Below, piece by piece: positions 47,654 through 60,383 of a stretch of DNA of 64,000 nucleotides. The position numbers and the translations under genes were made by a program. The notes below the pieces were generated by a model, which searched no databases, was not told where the DNA came from, and saw nothing but the letters and a program-made list of their open reading frames with translations. The DNA comes from Patiria miniata (Eukaryota; Echinodermata; Asteroidea; Valvatida; Asterinidae): the NCBI RefSeq assembly GCF_015706575.1, contig NW_024037050.1, positions 372,001-436,000 of the forward strand, given 5' to 3'. Within the stretch, counting starts at the first letter, position 1, and each line of letters begins with the position of its first letter.

Positions 47654-49345
47654 CTGTAAAAACAAAAAAAAATAGTAAAATATAGACAGGTTTAGTATCT
47701 GATGATCAAAAACAATGATTACTGTGGATGTGCTTTAGAAGAAAGAAAACAACTTGTTCAATCTAGAGTTAAATTACTAGAAAGATCACGTGCCCGATCG
47801 TTTTGCCTTCCACTGTAAATATGTAAACATTGGTAGCTATTGAGAACCAACCTTTTCAGCTTCCAAAGCAATATCAAGAAGTTTTCATTTTGAATATTCT
47901 ATTAAAGTTTATTTCTGTTTGCACTCTGAATAACAATCAAAACATCTTACCGATATAAAGATCCACGGCCAGTTCCTTCGGCTTCTCAATCATTTCATGA
48001 TTCCAACAGTTCAGCAAGCTGGAACATTCTTGTTGATCGGGGTTGAACAGTCAGTCGCAGAACATCTCCCTTTTCCCGACGTTCGTCCTTTAGGCCTATA
48101 TATATAGAATCAAATAGTAAATTCTATAAAAAGCTATTTCGCTATTTTACACAAAGGGAAAGACTACCCTCACACCTCCATAAAAGTATCCTTCAAGAAT
48201 GGAGAAAGAGACTGCACAACATTTTATTATGGGAATTTGTGCAGTACCCGTTGTACTTTGGCATCTTAACGTAAGACATTTATTTTCAGTGCCAGAGGTA
48301 CTCGGTTGAATCATGGATGATGGAACTAAGAAAAAAAAACCTTTTTTACTGGGTTTTTCAAATAAGATATATTTTTCATTGAAGACATTTTTCTTCATTG
48401 ACTTTAGAGAATTTTTCTAAAAGGAAAGTAAAGTCCAAAAACCATTCGGTAAACAAGTGACGTACCCAACTGTCCAATGCCGTAGAGAAAGAAAAGGTGT
48501 TTTTTTTTATAACCAGGAATCTGTTATCATTTTGAATGGTATCTTTTGCAAGAAAATAAAATTTTCCTATGCATTTTCAGTTGACGCCATCCAAATCGAT
48601 GCGGTTCTGTGCATTCACGGTGCATCGTGGTGACCACCAGCTTTGTTTTCGCATTGCGTTTTTATCGTTGTGTCACCCCAGTTTCCCTCAAAGAAATTAA
48701 AACCTAACCTTACCCTTAATTCAAGACAATTAAACCCAAACATGGATTTGTTGGTTCTTTGTTGGGGCACATAAATACACAATCGCCTTTATTATAATGA
48801 CATGTAGGCCTACCTCCAACGGAAGTTCTGCTTGTTGCACTGTCCTTGAATTGAGGTTTTCATCGAAATCAAAATCCTGGTTGAGTTTGTGTGCAGCATG
48901 ACACAGTTATGTAGATAGGCAATTCAAAGAAACTTGAACTTTGCCCGGAGCTTTTTCGGTGAAGAAATCTGGGTCTCAGCTGAAGTGTCTGGTTTGCGTT
49001 TTCTTGCAGCACCGAGACGTTTACTATCTATAAAAGCCGCCACGGGTGAGATCGGCCGGCCGGACTGCCTTGTTTACATGCGCCGGTAGTCATGGTAGTG
49101 CATCATGTAGTACTGTACAGTACGATACAGACATAGCAGATCCACTGCCCACACATCGTGGGTATATTCGGCGATGCCATTGTGAAATTCAGCCACTCTT
49201 TGGCACAGGAAATGAACTTACTATCACCGGACATCAGATCCTTCGCATTTCCCCCCTCAAACGTGACAGATTATGAGTGCAAACACTTCTTTTTTGCACC
49301 GGTCGATGTTTACGTTGACGCACTTTTGCCAATGGACGCCGCCAT
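47518..49345 (-). CDS. Candidate multi-exon host gene or pseudogene, unknown nuclear-like protein
   Basis: Several short minus-strand stretches look coding and are bordered by splice-like signals. 49345-49314 starts MAASIGKSAS at ATG in a good context (ACATGG) and meets GTAAAC. 49023-48924 reads KRLGAARKRKPDTSAETQ then ISSPKKLRAKF, basic and nuclear-localisation-like. 48876-48814 reads DFDFDENLNSRTVQQAELP ending GGAG|GTAGG. 48087-47951 starts DERREKGDVLRLTVQPRS and ends ATCG|GTAAG. 47653-47518 is the terminal exon. The joins between the last three stretches keep phase. Problems: two in-frame TGA codons in the fourth stretch, and no good donor after KLRAKF. It may be a decayed copy or my exon limits may be wrong. 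The product is not recognised. Confidence 0.45.
47951..48087 (-). CDS. Internal exon with two in-frame TGA codons
   Basis: Reads DERREKGDVLRLTVQPRS, TRMFQLAELLES, then TGA, ND, TGA, then EAEGTGRGSLY and half a codon at the GTAAGA donor. Upstream acceptor is CTAAAG preceded by an AT-rich pyrimidine-poor tract. The stops lie where serines would fit (TCA to TGA), suggesting decay, sequencing error or a wrong exon limit. Confidence 0.4.
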
Positions 49346-49349
49346 GTTT

Positions 49350-49640
49350 GTTAAATGTCATGACCTGCGACCTCATATCTGGTGTCTAATTGGACAGTTC
49401 ACGTCACGTGGTACGATGCGTCATACGCAGCGGATTTTTTTAACGTAGGCGCGGTACGTTTTTGAACGTCCACAATGGACAAATAGTTCGCTTTTTCAAG
49501 TCAAATTATCAAAAAACTGCTGGACGAAATGTGGAGAACTTTTGTAGTATCATTCTTTGGATGTGTATTTCAGTACAACTGTTAAAATTTTTTAGACCCG
49601 CGATTGCTGGAGCGAAACGAACGAATTTTCCAGTCCAGCT
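49350..49640. other. No gene seen
   Basis: Upstream flank of the candidate minus-strand gene, richer in CG than its surroundings, so it might hold a promoter, but no element can be named. Confidence 0.35.
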
Positions 49641-51790
49641 GACGGCCTAAAAGACTTTGCACACACACGCCGAAGTGGCTGAAGTGCATTCTTTCGGTTT
49701 GTTTCAGCGGCAGTGCCACCTGCGTAATAGCCGCGACTCCGCCACGGATTAAAAAGTACGGAGGCCAATAAATAAAACTATTGCTGTGATTGATTTTTTG
49801 ATTGTTTTTGTGGATTAATCTACCGGCATTAACTGCTGTTTCATGTATTGTCTTGGCGTCTATTTTATGTAATTTAATGTTTCGGCGGTCTTAATGTCAA
49901 ATGTTCATAGTTGCTTGTCTTACATTATTTTGCCGATCTCAGCCACATTTAGCAATGGTCACCTTGTGGTCAGTGCGAGTCAGTATTCAGACAAACCGAT
50001 AAAACGGCAATTTAGGCTGATATCCGTGCTTCGGGAAGCACATTAGCTCTAGTTCTTTCTTTCTTTCTTTCTTTCTTTCTTCTGGCAAACGGTCTCGTGA
50101 CCATTATAAAAATGGCCATAACTCCTAAACTATTCAGCCAATTTCAAACAAACTTGGCCAAATTAAACCTTGTCACATGCCCTACCTAGCCATGTTCGTA
50201 AAATCCGGCCACTGGTCATTGAAGGGGCAGTAGAGGTCATTTAATGAATATTTACAAAATGCTTCTTCTCCCACAGTCTTGACCCAATTGATGTCAAACT
50301 TGGTCAGTTGTATCTTTAGACCAGGCCTCACAAAACTTGTTCACAGAATTTGGCCAGTGGTCACCTATTGGTCAGTAGGGGTCATTCTATAAAAAAAAAT
50401 TAAAAAGCTGTTTTACATTTTAAATCTTTGCAGCCCTGTTCACTGTATTTTTTTATCTCTAATTCTCAAATTTCATATTCCTGACTTATTTTTGTTGTTG
50501 AGTTATTTCAAGTTTCTCATTTTTCAAACACACATAAAAAACAATATAAACACATAGGAATTATGGGAAGGTTTCAAACCACCACGATACTGTGGATGTT
50601 GTGTGACATACAGTGCCACACTCTCCACAGACTTTGAACGCAACCGCTATGTGGCCTTGATACTGCATACTTTTGGTCTGTTATAGCAGCAGTGCCACCT
50701 GTGTAAAGATATATGTGTTCAGCCAGATACTCCACCGTGGATTAAAGAGTGCGGAGGCCAATAAATAACACTATTACTGTGGTGAATTTTTGAGTGTTTT
50801 ATGGATTAATCTACGAGCATTAACTACTGTTTCATGTGTTGTCTTTACGGTTTTTGGGGGGTAATGTTTCGGCGGTCTTAATGTCAAATATTCATAGTTT
50901 TTTTTCTCTTACATTCTTTTGCCGATCTCAGCCACATTTAGCGCAGCTTGTGGTCAGTGCGAGTCAGGATTCAAACAAACCGATAAAACGGCAATTTAGG
51001 CTGATATCCGTGTTCGGGAAGCACACTTAGCTCTAGTTCTTTCTTTCTGTCTTCGGGCAAACGGTCACGTGACCAATATAAAAATGGCAATAACTCCTAA
51101 AGTATTCAGCCGATTTCAAACAAACTTGGCCAAATTAAACCTTGACACATGCCCTTCCTAGCCATGTTCGTAAAATCCGGCCACTGGTCATCCAATGGTC
51201 AGTAGAGGTCATTTAATGAATATTTACAAAATGCTTCTTCTCCCACAGTCTTGACCAAATTAATGTTAAACTTGGTCAGTTGTATCTTTGGACCAGGCCT
51301 CACAAAAGTTGTTCACAGAATTTGGCCAGTGGTCACATATTGGTCAGTAGGGGCCATTTTATGAACAATAAAAGCTGTTTTACATTTTAAATCTTTGCAG
51401 CCCTGTGCAGTGTATTTTTTTATCTCTAATTCTCAAATTTTATATTCCTGACTTATTTGGTTGTCGAGTTATTTTAAGTTTTTCATTTTTCAAACGCACG
51501 TAAAAAACAATATAAAAACATAGGAATTCTGGGAAGGCCAAACCACCACGTACGATACTGTGGATGTTGTGTAGCATGCAAAAACGATACCGTCCGTGTG
51601 CACGCAGTGAACCACATGTGTACGTTGACAGGCAAATTACACGCACAGTGCCACCCTCTCCATAGACTTTGCACACAACCTGCAGAAATGGTCACCTTGT
51701 GGTCAGTGCGAGTCAGTATTCAGACAAACCGATAAAACGGCAATTTAGGCTGATATCCGTGCTTCGGGAAGCACATTAACTCTAGTTTCA
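49640..51790 (+). repeat. About 1-kb repeat in tandem, two copies plus a fragment
   Basis: The same order of phrases (CAGTGCCACCTG, GCCGATCTCAGCCACATTTA, GATAAAACGGCAATTTAGGC, GTGCTTCGGGAAGCAC, CTCTAGTTCTTTCTTTC, then TTGGCCAAATTAAACCTTG and TTGGCCAGTGGTCAC) occurs in 49.64-50.58 and 50.60-51.58 kb, with a period of about 995. A third partial copy ends at about 51785. Each copy contains the hairpin GTGCTTC(C/G)GGAAGCAC beside CTAGAG (minus), linking it to the hairpin-ended repeats. Short frames in it are not genes. Confidence 0.85.
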
Positions 51791-52560
51791 TATTATGTTA
51801 CATCCACAACTGGCTTGTGCAAACTTTTCTTTTTGCAGAAATTTAGGTCGGAATGACCCTAATATTTCATGATTGAACTGGTATTTGTAAAATAATGTGA
51901 TTGTAGTCTATATGAAATACATGTTTTGGCCAAATATAAGGAAAATCGTATGCCTGTGGGCACATGGTGTCCTGTGTACATCCACAACCGGTTGACATGG
52001 TCATGCCTAAAATAAGTATGAAAATCATGACCTGCAATCTGCAACTGCCCTTGAAACAGAGATTTGGTGACAACATTTCTAAACATAAACAACATTTAGT
52101 TCCATTCATATCGAGGTGAAGAATACCCGCGCATTGTGATGTAGTGGTGTCCCACGTTACCGTGATCCACAACCATTATTTTTGGTTGTTGTTGGAAATA
52201 ACAGTTTTAGCAGTCTTTAAAAGTATATAAGTATGGATATTATTAAATGAAGCTGTTTGATGATAAACTCAAGTTTGGTGTGAATTTGAAGCATGTTGAA
52301 GTATTATTTATGAACAAAACAAGGTTTGGATGTAACAGGACGTGGGTTCCTGTTTCATCCACAACTTTCCCATAGTCATTACATATACATATATATTGTG
52401 TACAAGTTTACCAACTTTCCGAAATCATGTGACTTAAATTTGAATGAGTTGTATGGGCTATCAAAAAATGCAATTTGAAAAGTACAAGCAATTTGAAAAT
52501 TTGACCTAATGTCACACTTTCTTTCTCATCCACGTCCGGATTAATCTTGCAAAATTTCAA
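51790..52560. repeat. Degenerate satellite of about 180 bases around ATCCACAAC
   Basis: CATCCACAAC or a variant recurs at about 51801, 51980, 52162, 52359 and 52529 (spacings about 167-198), each near a TGTTACAT- or CCTGT-type word. The rest of each unit is poorly conserved. Confidence 0.5.
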
Positions 52561-53880
52561 ATGCAAATGATTAAAACGAATCTGACATCAGTTTTCATTC
52601 ATGAAATTAACATAAGTAATTCAAATCTGTATTGTTTATGTCATTCTCCATAGCAATCACTCTTTTTTTACCCTTTTACCGTTTTTGCTTTCCATTGTTT
52701 AAAACAAAAATTGGTTTGGATGACCTTGATTTTATTAATCTAAAAAAGTACCATACCAGTATTAAAAAATAGCAAATGAAAGATAGGGTCTACCAAATTT
52801 ATAACGTGGTTGAATTTCCGTCTTTCAACAATTGGCCTGACCATTTGGTTTCATCAGAAGTCAGTCGAAATATTTGGTATCCCAGTTCAATTTTACATCT
52901 TGTTTATCAGAACAAAAAAAAATGCATCCCACTTTAGCTGGAGAGGTTGCACATATAATGTAGTCGATAGAAATATGGCTTGAATTCATTTTAGTGTGGT
53001 CAAATCATACCCATCGACAAAATCACTCATGTGGGTAAATCCCAATTGCGGTGTATTAGATTTCATATTCCAATCTTACCGATAAATCACTGAAATTAAG
53101 TACCACAGTTACATGACAACTTTAACATTTGCATGTTGCTCAATATCAATCGAGATAGTATAGCAAGAAAATGAATAGAAATGTACATAGGCCCTATATA
53201 CGCTTTTCATTATCTTGTATATGAATACTCAATAGCATTCATCATACCAAATAAATCAGACACTTTTTTTGATTCGCAGATAAAATCCCCCCAGTCTGAT
53301 CAGTCCAAAAAATTTGGTGAATTTGCCCTTGCCTTGTTGAGCATGATTTGTTTGAAACATAATCAGGGACAGTTTGTGGATGAGTGTGGTATACCCTAGG
53401 AAGGAAAAACTAATTCTCCGTTTTTATAGTGTTCCAAAAAAATTTCCAACCTAAAGATCCACAAAGAAATAGGATCACAATTCAGAACATCCTCAAATAC
53501 CTCTGCTGTATAAGAAACCTCAGCTCCCAGCCCATCCATATGGGAACCATTAAGTTTACGACCAGTTGTGGTCAATTATCTGATCTGACTGTTGATTGAT
53601 AAAACAGTGGTTTATGCTGTAGGGTCTGCATGTGTGTCCTTACACAAGGCTAAATCCTCCGACTGCTTTACAGACCAAAAAACTCCACGAGCCATCTCGA
53701 TGATCTCAGATACTTTGGACAAAATACGAACATCAATATTTTGATATATGCCTTCAGTTCATTTGATTAATTCCGAAAAAACAATTCAGACAAAAAAAGA
53801 AAGACAAATGCACTGCCGATCGATCTACGAATATTTTGCGGCGTCCAGGCTTACCAGCAACAGTGATTAGTTTTGTTCCT
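52560..53880. other. Intergenic sequence, no gene seen
   Basis: AT-rich DNA. A 72-codon frame at 53181-53399 has no domain. Nothing else recognised. Confidence 0.5.
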
Positions 53881-54430
53881 CCATTTATAGGTTTTCCCGG
53901 CCAATTTCGCAAAAACAGCATTCGAATTCATCTTGATAGTGGCCAATTTGAAGGGAAGTAGCGCCCTGCTGTCATTCCCTTGGTCCGTATTAGATTTCAG
54001 GCGTTCAAATTCGTTTTAAGACCCGACATTTTCATGTTTAACACATCCTAAATTGAAGTTTTGTCATTCGGTTTAAGCAATCATTCAATTAAGCAGTCGG
54101 TTTGGTTAAGGTTTATTTGCATGAGATTCTTCTTTTCGTTTTCATTTCCGCGCATTCCATTTAGCACTTTTTTGCATTCAAAATAAAAGAAAACGAAGGT
54201 AAATACCATGCAAGTCTTTTCATTTTTTTTCACCTTTTCGTCGTTTTTTTTTAATTAGAGAAATAAAAATGTAAAAAAATTAATAAAAAACGGGGGCATA
54301 ACTAAAACAACAAACCTATAGGCAACAGTAACCTTAGGTGATGTTTTCCCTTCTTTGTATCGTGTTCACATAAATATATATGTTCTTAATTCTTTACCTT
54401 TGCTTTTTTATCTTCTGTTTTCAATTGTGA
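53880..54430 (+). repeat. Stand-alone left arm of the fold-back element
   Basis: TATAGGTTTTCCCGGCCAAT, TTCATCTTGATAGTGGCC, ATTTCAGGCGTTCAAATTCG and TTTAAGCAATCATTCAATT follow the order of 13516-13760 and are the reverse complement of 15941-16165. Downstream similarity to 13840-14120 is weaker. The mirrored second arm is absent here. Confidence 0.8.
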
Positions 54431-54439
54431 TCTTGGCTA

Positions 54440-55890
54440 TACTTTAAGGCCCTATATCTACAGAACCGGAAGTCCGATTTGGTTCAAACTTGGTATGCAA
54501 GTATTCCGGGACGTGTTATAGACGAAATTGCAGTGACGTCATGATGACGTCATCGTGTGATTTTATATAAATTATTCAATTTTTGGACCTTTTACTTATA
54601 TCTCATAAACGGAATGTGGTAAATTCGAAATTCTTTTTGTAACAGGTTTGTTAGGTCATAGATAGATGCAAACAATTTCATAAAATGTGTGACGTCATCA
54701 TGACGTCATCAAAAACGTGATTTTTTTTATTCACATATAAGGGTATATCCGATCGTTATGAAACTTGGTGGGTAGGTAGGTATAGATAACAACATTTCAA
54801 ATCTGAAGTGACGTCATCATGACGTCATCATCTGATTTTTTATGAATTTTTCAAATTTTAATATTTTCTTCAAATTTTGCAAAAATTATATAAAATACGG
54901 TCCGATCGACTTCAAACCTGGCACACACTTATACAACCATCTGAAGATGTATGCCGAATCATGACGTCATCATGACGTCATCACGTGTCACATGACGTCA
55001 TCCTAAATGTGCATAATTTAAGGCCCTATATCTACAGAACCGGAAGTGCAATTGGGTTCAAACTTGGTATGCAAGTATTCCGGGACTTGTTATAGACACA
55101 AATTGCAGTGACGTCACGACGACGTCATCATGTGATTTTATATAAATTATACAACTTTTGGACCATTTACTCAAATCTCATGAATGGAGCATGGTAAATT
55201 CAAAATTCTTTTTGTAACATGTTTGTCAGGTGAAAGACAGATGCACAAAATTTCATAAAATGTGTGACGTCATCACGACATCATCAAAAACGTGATTTTT
55301 TGATTCACATATAAGGGCATGTCCGATTGTTATGAAACTCTTTGGGTAGGTAGGTATAGATAAAAGCATTCAAAATCTGAAGTGACGTCATCATGACGTC
55401 ATCGCCTGATTTTTTATGAATTTTCCAAATTTTAATATTTTCTTCAAATTTTGCAAAAATTATATAAAATACGGTCCGATCGACCTCAGAGAACCTGATT
55501 TCCGATTGGTTTCAATGTCGGTATGCAGATATTCCAGGAAGTGTTACATACAAAAATTGCAGTGACGTAACGATGACGTCATCGTGTGATTTTATATGAA
55601 TTATTCAGTTTTAGGTGCTTTTACTCATATCTCATCAATGGAACGTGGTTAATTCAAATTCTTTTTTTGCAAAAGGTTTGTTAGGTCGTAGATAGATACA
55701 GAAAATTTCAAACAATGTGTGCCGTCATCATGACGTCATGAAAAAGTTTTTTTTTAACATAGGATGGACACTTTTTGTATAGAATACGCATGTACATGTT
55801 CATTCGACCTGGATGAAACTCCTTTACGGCAGTCATTAATAAAACGGTCGAAACAGCTCAGTGTTTGTCCACAAACACATTTCTAGTTTT
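54440..55890. repeat. TGACGTCA-palindrome satellite-like repeat, block 4
   Basis: Higher-order repeat: AAGGCCCTATATCTACAGAA starts at 54449 and 55021 (period about 572), with a third diverged start near 55495. Within each are sub-units with TGACGTCATCATGACGTCA and words GTTATAGAC, CTTTTTGTAACA and GGGTAGGTAGGTATAGAT. The right end reads CTGAGCTGTTTCG-like hairpin sequence and ACACATTTCTAG (55880-55888), the reverse of the left end at 41003. Confidence 0.85.
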
Positions 55891-57590
55891 CAATTTGTAT
55901 TCCTTTTTTTTTTTTGGTTGCAATAAAGGAGTCATTCCCTTCTTTAAAACAACCATCCTCGCTTTCATTTAGTGAATAATAACTTCACAAATTTGAATTT
56001 ATTTGTGGAACTGATTTCGCCCAGGAAGACTGGCTCCCACCCTTTTCGTATTCGGTGTTAGGGATCAAGAACCAGTCTACTCGCAGAGTGGATCTGTTTG
56101 TGCCATAAAGCAATCCAACATAATGCCTTATTTTCAGAAGGCATCAGGTGCTAAAAGTGAAAACTTGTTTGCTTATATAAACATACAAGTTAGTAAAAAT
56201 TTGTCAGAGAAAAAACGTCGAATTCGTTATAAAGAGCAAGGACAGTACATCTTTAAAGAACTTAAGCGACAAACTGAACCTCTCTCATGATAATTATGCG
56301 TATATAATAATTACGCATGTGACGATTACCGATAATTAGGGAGACATTCCAAAAGACTTGTGCACACATTTTCCCCCCAACTTTAATGACCCTTAAACCC
56401 CTAACCACGTGCAATCGATCTAGTCTAATTGCGACGGTAAACTTCTGCCTCCAAATAGGGGCTGTGGCATGAGGGAGACATTGAAATTTCTCAAAATTCC
56501 ACAGTTCCCCAAAGGTATACTTATGACGCTAAAGTGCCCCCAAAGGTTATACTTGTGGTTGTAGGCTTAACGGCTAATTCTGCTTAGTTATAGTTTGGTT
56601 AATTCTGCATATTTTCATTCTGGCAATTTGACAGGATACGGAACATTTGGAAGTATCCACAACATTTGAAATCCAGAAACTAAGAACAGTTAAGGACCCG
56701 CGGGATAGAAACTTAACGCTCATCGGAAGAAGTGAATTATAATACGCTAATATTATTATTCAACTGTGCGTATAGAATTGCTGCATTTAGAGGCTTAGGT
56801 CGGGTCGGATCTACCATTAAATCGTTTTCAGCCTCCTTGAACCTCTTTGTTTTTGCCGCGACCGTGCAGGTGTGCAGAGGAATACTCTTAAATGTTCCTG
56901 GTCAGATTGACCCAGAGTCCAGGTTTAAATTTGGCCAAAAACAGTTCAGGGTCTTTACCGGTGCCCAATTTGCGTAGCTCTGCTTTATACCGTTAGCAAA
57001 AAAATCCCTGCTTACTGTGGCAGACATTTCCGTGCTTTCGGTAGTCGTATTTAACGGGTTTTAATGAAGCATGTTTGCTTCTGCGCATGCGCACATCCAG
57101 CAACTAAGGCGAAGTAAAAAAAAACCCAAAAAAAACAAAAAAACATGTTTCTCGTCCCCGCCCGCTTCCTTTTTGGAGGCGGCCTGGATTTTTTTAATTT
57201 TTTAATTTTTGAAAACTGCAGTTAAAAACACAGAAAAGTCCACAAATTCATCGGAAAATAAATACTTGCAAAACAAGTGACCAATACAACTCTAAATGAC
57301 ACTGTAAATATGTTCAGTTCTCTTGTCCAACTTGTCTTTCATTTTAAAAGTGTCTTTAAACAGTGGAAACACCAATGGCGGCCATCTTGAACAAATAAAA
57401 AATAAAATATATAAAGCCCCTCTTCCTCCTTTTTTTCTCTAAAACCCGGACGAGAAATTTATTCTTATTCGGCCTAACTGGGTAACTAACAGGGTTAGCA
57501 CATACTTGTTCAGTTCGGGCGATTAGCACAAAATGGTTACAGTAAGCACATAATTATGTGGTATAAGCAGAGCCTTGACATTGGGTCCGG
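55890..57590. other. Intergenic sequence, no gene seen
   Basis: Contains a diverged relative of the 46.26-kb MITE end (CTCTTAAATGTTCCTGGTCAG at about 56888). TCTGCTTTATACC (about 56980) faces its reverse-complement-like GGTATAAGCAGAG (about 57560), suggesting an old inverted repeat of roughly 600 bases. No coding region recognised. Confidence 0.4.
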
Positions 57591-57591
57591 G

Positions 57592-57870
57592 TCAAAGTGA
57601 CACTTCTCTTGGCGAATGAAAGTCCTTTTTACAAAGAAAAGTGCTATTTTGACAATGGCCAATTATTATTAGAATACTTTTTTTGTAAATAGAACCCGGG
57701 CTCTGAGTCAACTCTGACGATGGTCGTTTTAGAGTCTGATATTGTAAGTGCTGAAAAGACCATTGGTCAGGAAACAATTGAGTAGGCCTACGGGGTATTA
57801 TTTTGTGCGATTCGGGAAGAAAAACGTTGCTATCCATTTTGGTATTTGGTATCGGGGCCTGGCACACCAT
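57592..57870 (-). other. 92-codon open frame of unknown status
   Basis: ATG-initiated (MVCQAPIPNTKMDSNVFL) and open to 57592, but no domain, no splice support, and it overlaps sequence resembling MITE debris (GACTCAGAGCCCGG). Probably not a gene. Confidence 0.15.
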
Positions 57871-59230
57871 GAGCTATTTGAATTCACATTAAATTGCTAA
57901 GATATTGCTATAATTATAATGCATCATAATAGCCTATGCATCATTTTTGAAAGCCGTAGTATGATAGAATACGGGAAAGATAGGTCCATGTAGCTCGAAA
58001 GGATGGGCCAGTAACCCTTATTTGTGTGTTTTTCACCAGGCCGGGTTTTTTTTTTATATAGGGTAAAAAATTGTCCGCTTATAATTATGTCTGCCGCGAT
58101 AGGTCTGATGTCGGATAGCGGCACCATGCGCTCAGTTTAGGCAGCTTTCATCCTCCTTTCCATTTTGGCATAACGTTAGGAAGTTCAGGATAAAAATCTC
58201 AGTACCAATTTTCTTACACATTTCTTTTCAGTCGGCTACCGCTAGCGTTCCACACTTTCGCCAGATCATGATTTGGCTTCTTTTTTTTCTTTTCTTTTTT
58301 TTTCTTCTTTTTTTTTTGGGGGGGGGGGTTGGAGGGGGTTACATTGAGGACTTCTTTTAGTCCAAGGAGTCCAGGATTAGTAGCTTACACTAAGGCGGTT
58401 AAACACTAAACACCTTCTTGAGAATAAACAGTGAGTCGTTTCAGATGCGCACGCTATATTTATTAAACCGCAAAGCTACTACAATTCCTCTGTCTGCAAT
58501 AAATGGCACATTATATCTATTTCAGCTAAAGCGATTTAGCTTACTTTCTCAAAATGATACACAAATCTAAGTACTTTAATCAAGTGAACCTGTTGTTGTT
58601 GATAATGATGTATCCAATAGTGCATCCAACCAGTTTGGGTGGAGTGACTAGAGAGTTTTTTGTCGCTTTTGTTTCAGAATAGCATTCACAAAATACTCTA
58701 AACGCTGTTTTATGTGTCAATATGGAGTCATCAAACTCCATGCAGCTTTGTTTTTGCCAAAAAAAAAAAATTGAAAAATCGTTTTGTCCTATTGAACACA
58801 CCATCAACATCGTGTCGATCTTTACTATTTGTCGATTTTTTAAACAAGTTTATGGCAAAGAAACTAAGAATGGCAAAAATCATCATCAACATGTTGGATA
58901 TATAAAACAAATGCTATAGCACAACATTCGGCTATTACTACAATAGAAATGGTTAATTATTTTTAAAAATGTTTAAGTAAAATTGAAACAAAAACATGTT
59001 GTACGAGGTTTGCCTGTTTAGGGAGAACTGGCTTTTCCTGAAACGCCAGGCTTTCCATTACTTTTACCAACTGAAGTTACCGATGAAAAACGAAGTAGGA
59101 AAATTTATACTACCGTTTAATATATGTTTTCCCGGGCATTTTCCTAAAATGAAAATCACCTTGAACACGCGTTTCATTTTCGCTACCAGAGCATTTTATT
59201 CCATTTCAGTTCAATTAATTAAGTGATTGA
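57870..59230. other. Intergenic sequence, no gene seen
   Basis: Includes a T-rich then G10 run at about 58280-58328. Frames at 58580-58919 overlap on both strands with no domain. AT-rich sequence near 59100-59225 loosely resembles the fold-back arm (TTTTCCCGGGCATTTTCC, CAGTTCAATTAATTAAGTGATTG) and may be an old copy. Confidence 0.4.
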
Positions 59231-59237
59231 GCAGGAC

Positions 59238-59430
59238 CAGTAACGTAGCCAGGAATTTTTCAGTGGGGGGGGGGGGGGGGGCCCGCTGGGGGGGGGGGGG
59301 GGGGGGCTGGAACATTTCATGGGGGGACGTCATGTAGATCAATGATATTTTTTTAAGAAAATCAAAATCTCAGTGGGGGAAGGGGCGACTGGGGGGGGGG
59401 GGCTGTCGCCCCCCCCCCCCCCCCCCACTG
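59238..59430. mobile_element. hAT-type MITE, copy 2 (reverse orientation)
   Basis: Starts CAGTAACGTAGCCAGG and ends CCCCCCACTG, 193 bases, flanked by a perfect 8-bp target-site duplication AGCAGGAC (59230-59237 and 59431-59438). Interior CATGTAGATCAATGAT is the reverse complement of the 40.24-kb copy. The right terminal repeat is reduced to the last few bases (the GGCTACG part is missing). Confidence 0.9.
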
Positions 59431-59439
59431 AGCAGGACC

Positions 59440-60380
59440 TTTGTTTATGTCCATTCAGATTAGTTTTATTTTAATACAAGACTTCTTTTTCGCTTTAAGA
59501 GGGCGATTTCAAACATTGACCATTCCATTTCACTTTTAGTTTAATGTCACGTGATGTAATCTGCTATTTTGAATGAGAAAAACGTACCTTTGATTGCACA
59601 TTCACGAAATTGTATTCCTGACCAGAACTCTGCGCGAAAAGGTTGTGTAAATGAATGCACAGGTAACGTAATTGGCCGTCTGTTTTTCAAAACCGAACAT
59701 GCACGGCCAATGGAAACGATTGATTTTGAAATGGGATTAAAAACGTGCGTTCATATTCAGATGAAAATGAATGACCGATTTTAAGAAGTGAATGAACATT
59801 TCAGGAAACTGGCCGGGAAAACCTATTTATTTTATTTTAAATTTTGGATGAAAAGTGACAGACTATGCTTGAGGCTATATGCTTGATTGACATCCACATT
59901 TAGATTCAAATTAAACGGCGAGCACACTCACTTATTGAAAAAAAATCAGTCGTATTCTTACAAACAAAATTTATGAATAATGAAATATTATTGCAAACAA
60001 GGTTTGCTTTGTCAAAGTCAGCCGCAGTCGTTTGGCGAGTTGTTGTTGATTTCCGTGACTTTTGACTCCGGAAGTTGGTTGTTTTTTTAATTCACGACTT
60101 TTCCTTTTGTGGGATAGGAAGAAGAAAGATCGGAATTACATAACCCCTTGACAATACGGTAGAATTTTGAAACAAACACTATACAGTTAATGATAATAGT
60201 ATACAGTTAATGAGCTACAGGACTTAATGTTGTTAATTGCGCAACTCATTATGATAAAAATAAAGAGCAAACTACAAGTAAAAAAACATAATTGATACAC
60301 GTTGTATACAATTTCTGAGTAATAAGGCAACGCATAAACCCAACGTGGTTTAAAACAGAATTTTAACTGTTTGTGATCTA
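59440..60380. other. Intergenic sequence, no gene seen
   Basis: Around 59765-59830 it resembles the fold-back right arm (GAAACTGGCCGGGAAAACCTA). A 71-codon frame at 59569-59784 overlaps that region and is not supported as a gene. Confidence 0.4.
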
Positions 60381-60383
60381 TAG

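Noticed and set aside
49046-49448. Two plus frames of 76 and 96 codons
   Set aside because: They lie antisense to the candidate minus-strand gene's 5' part and show no domain. The first starts at a weak context and both overlap each other.
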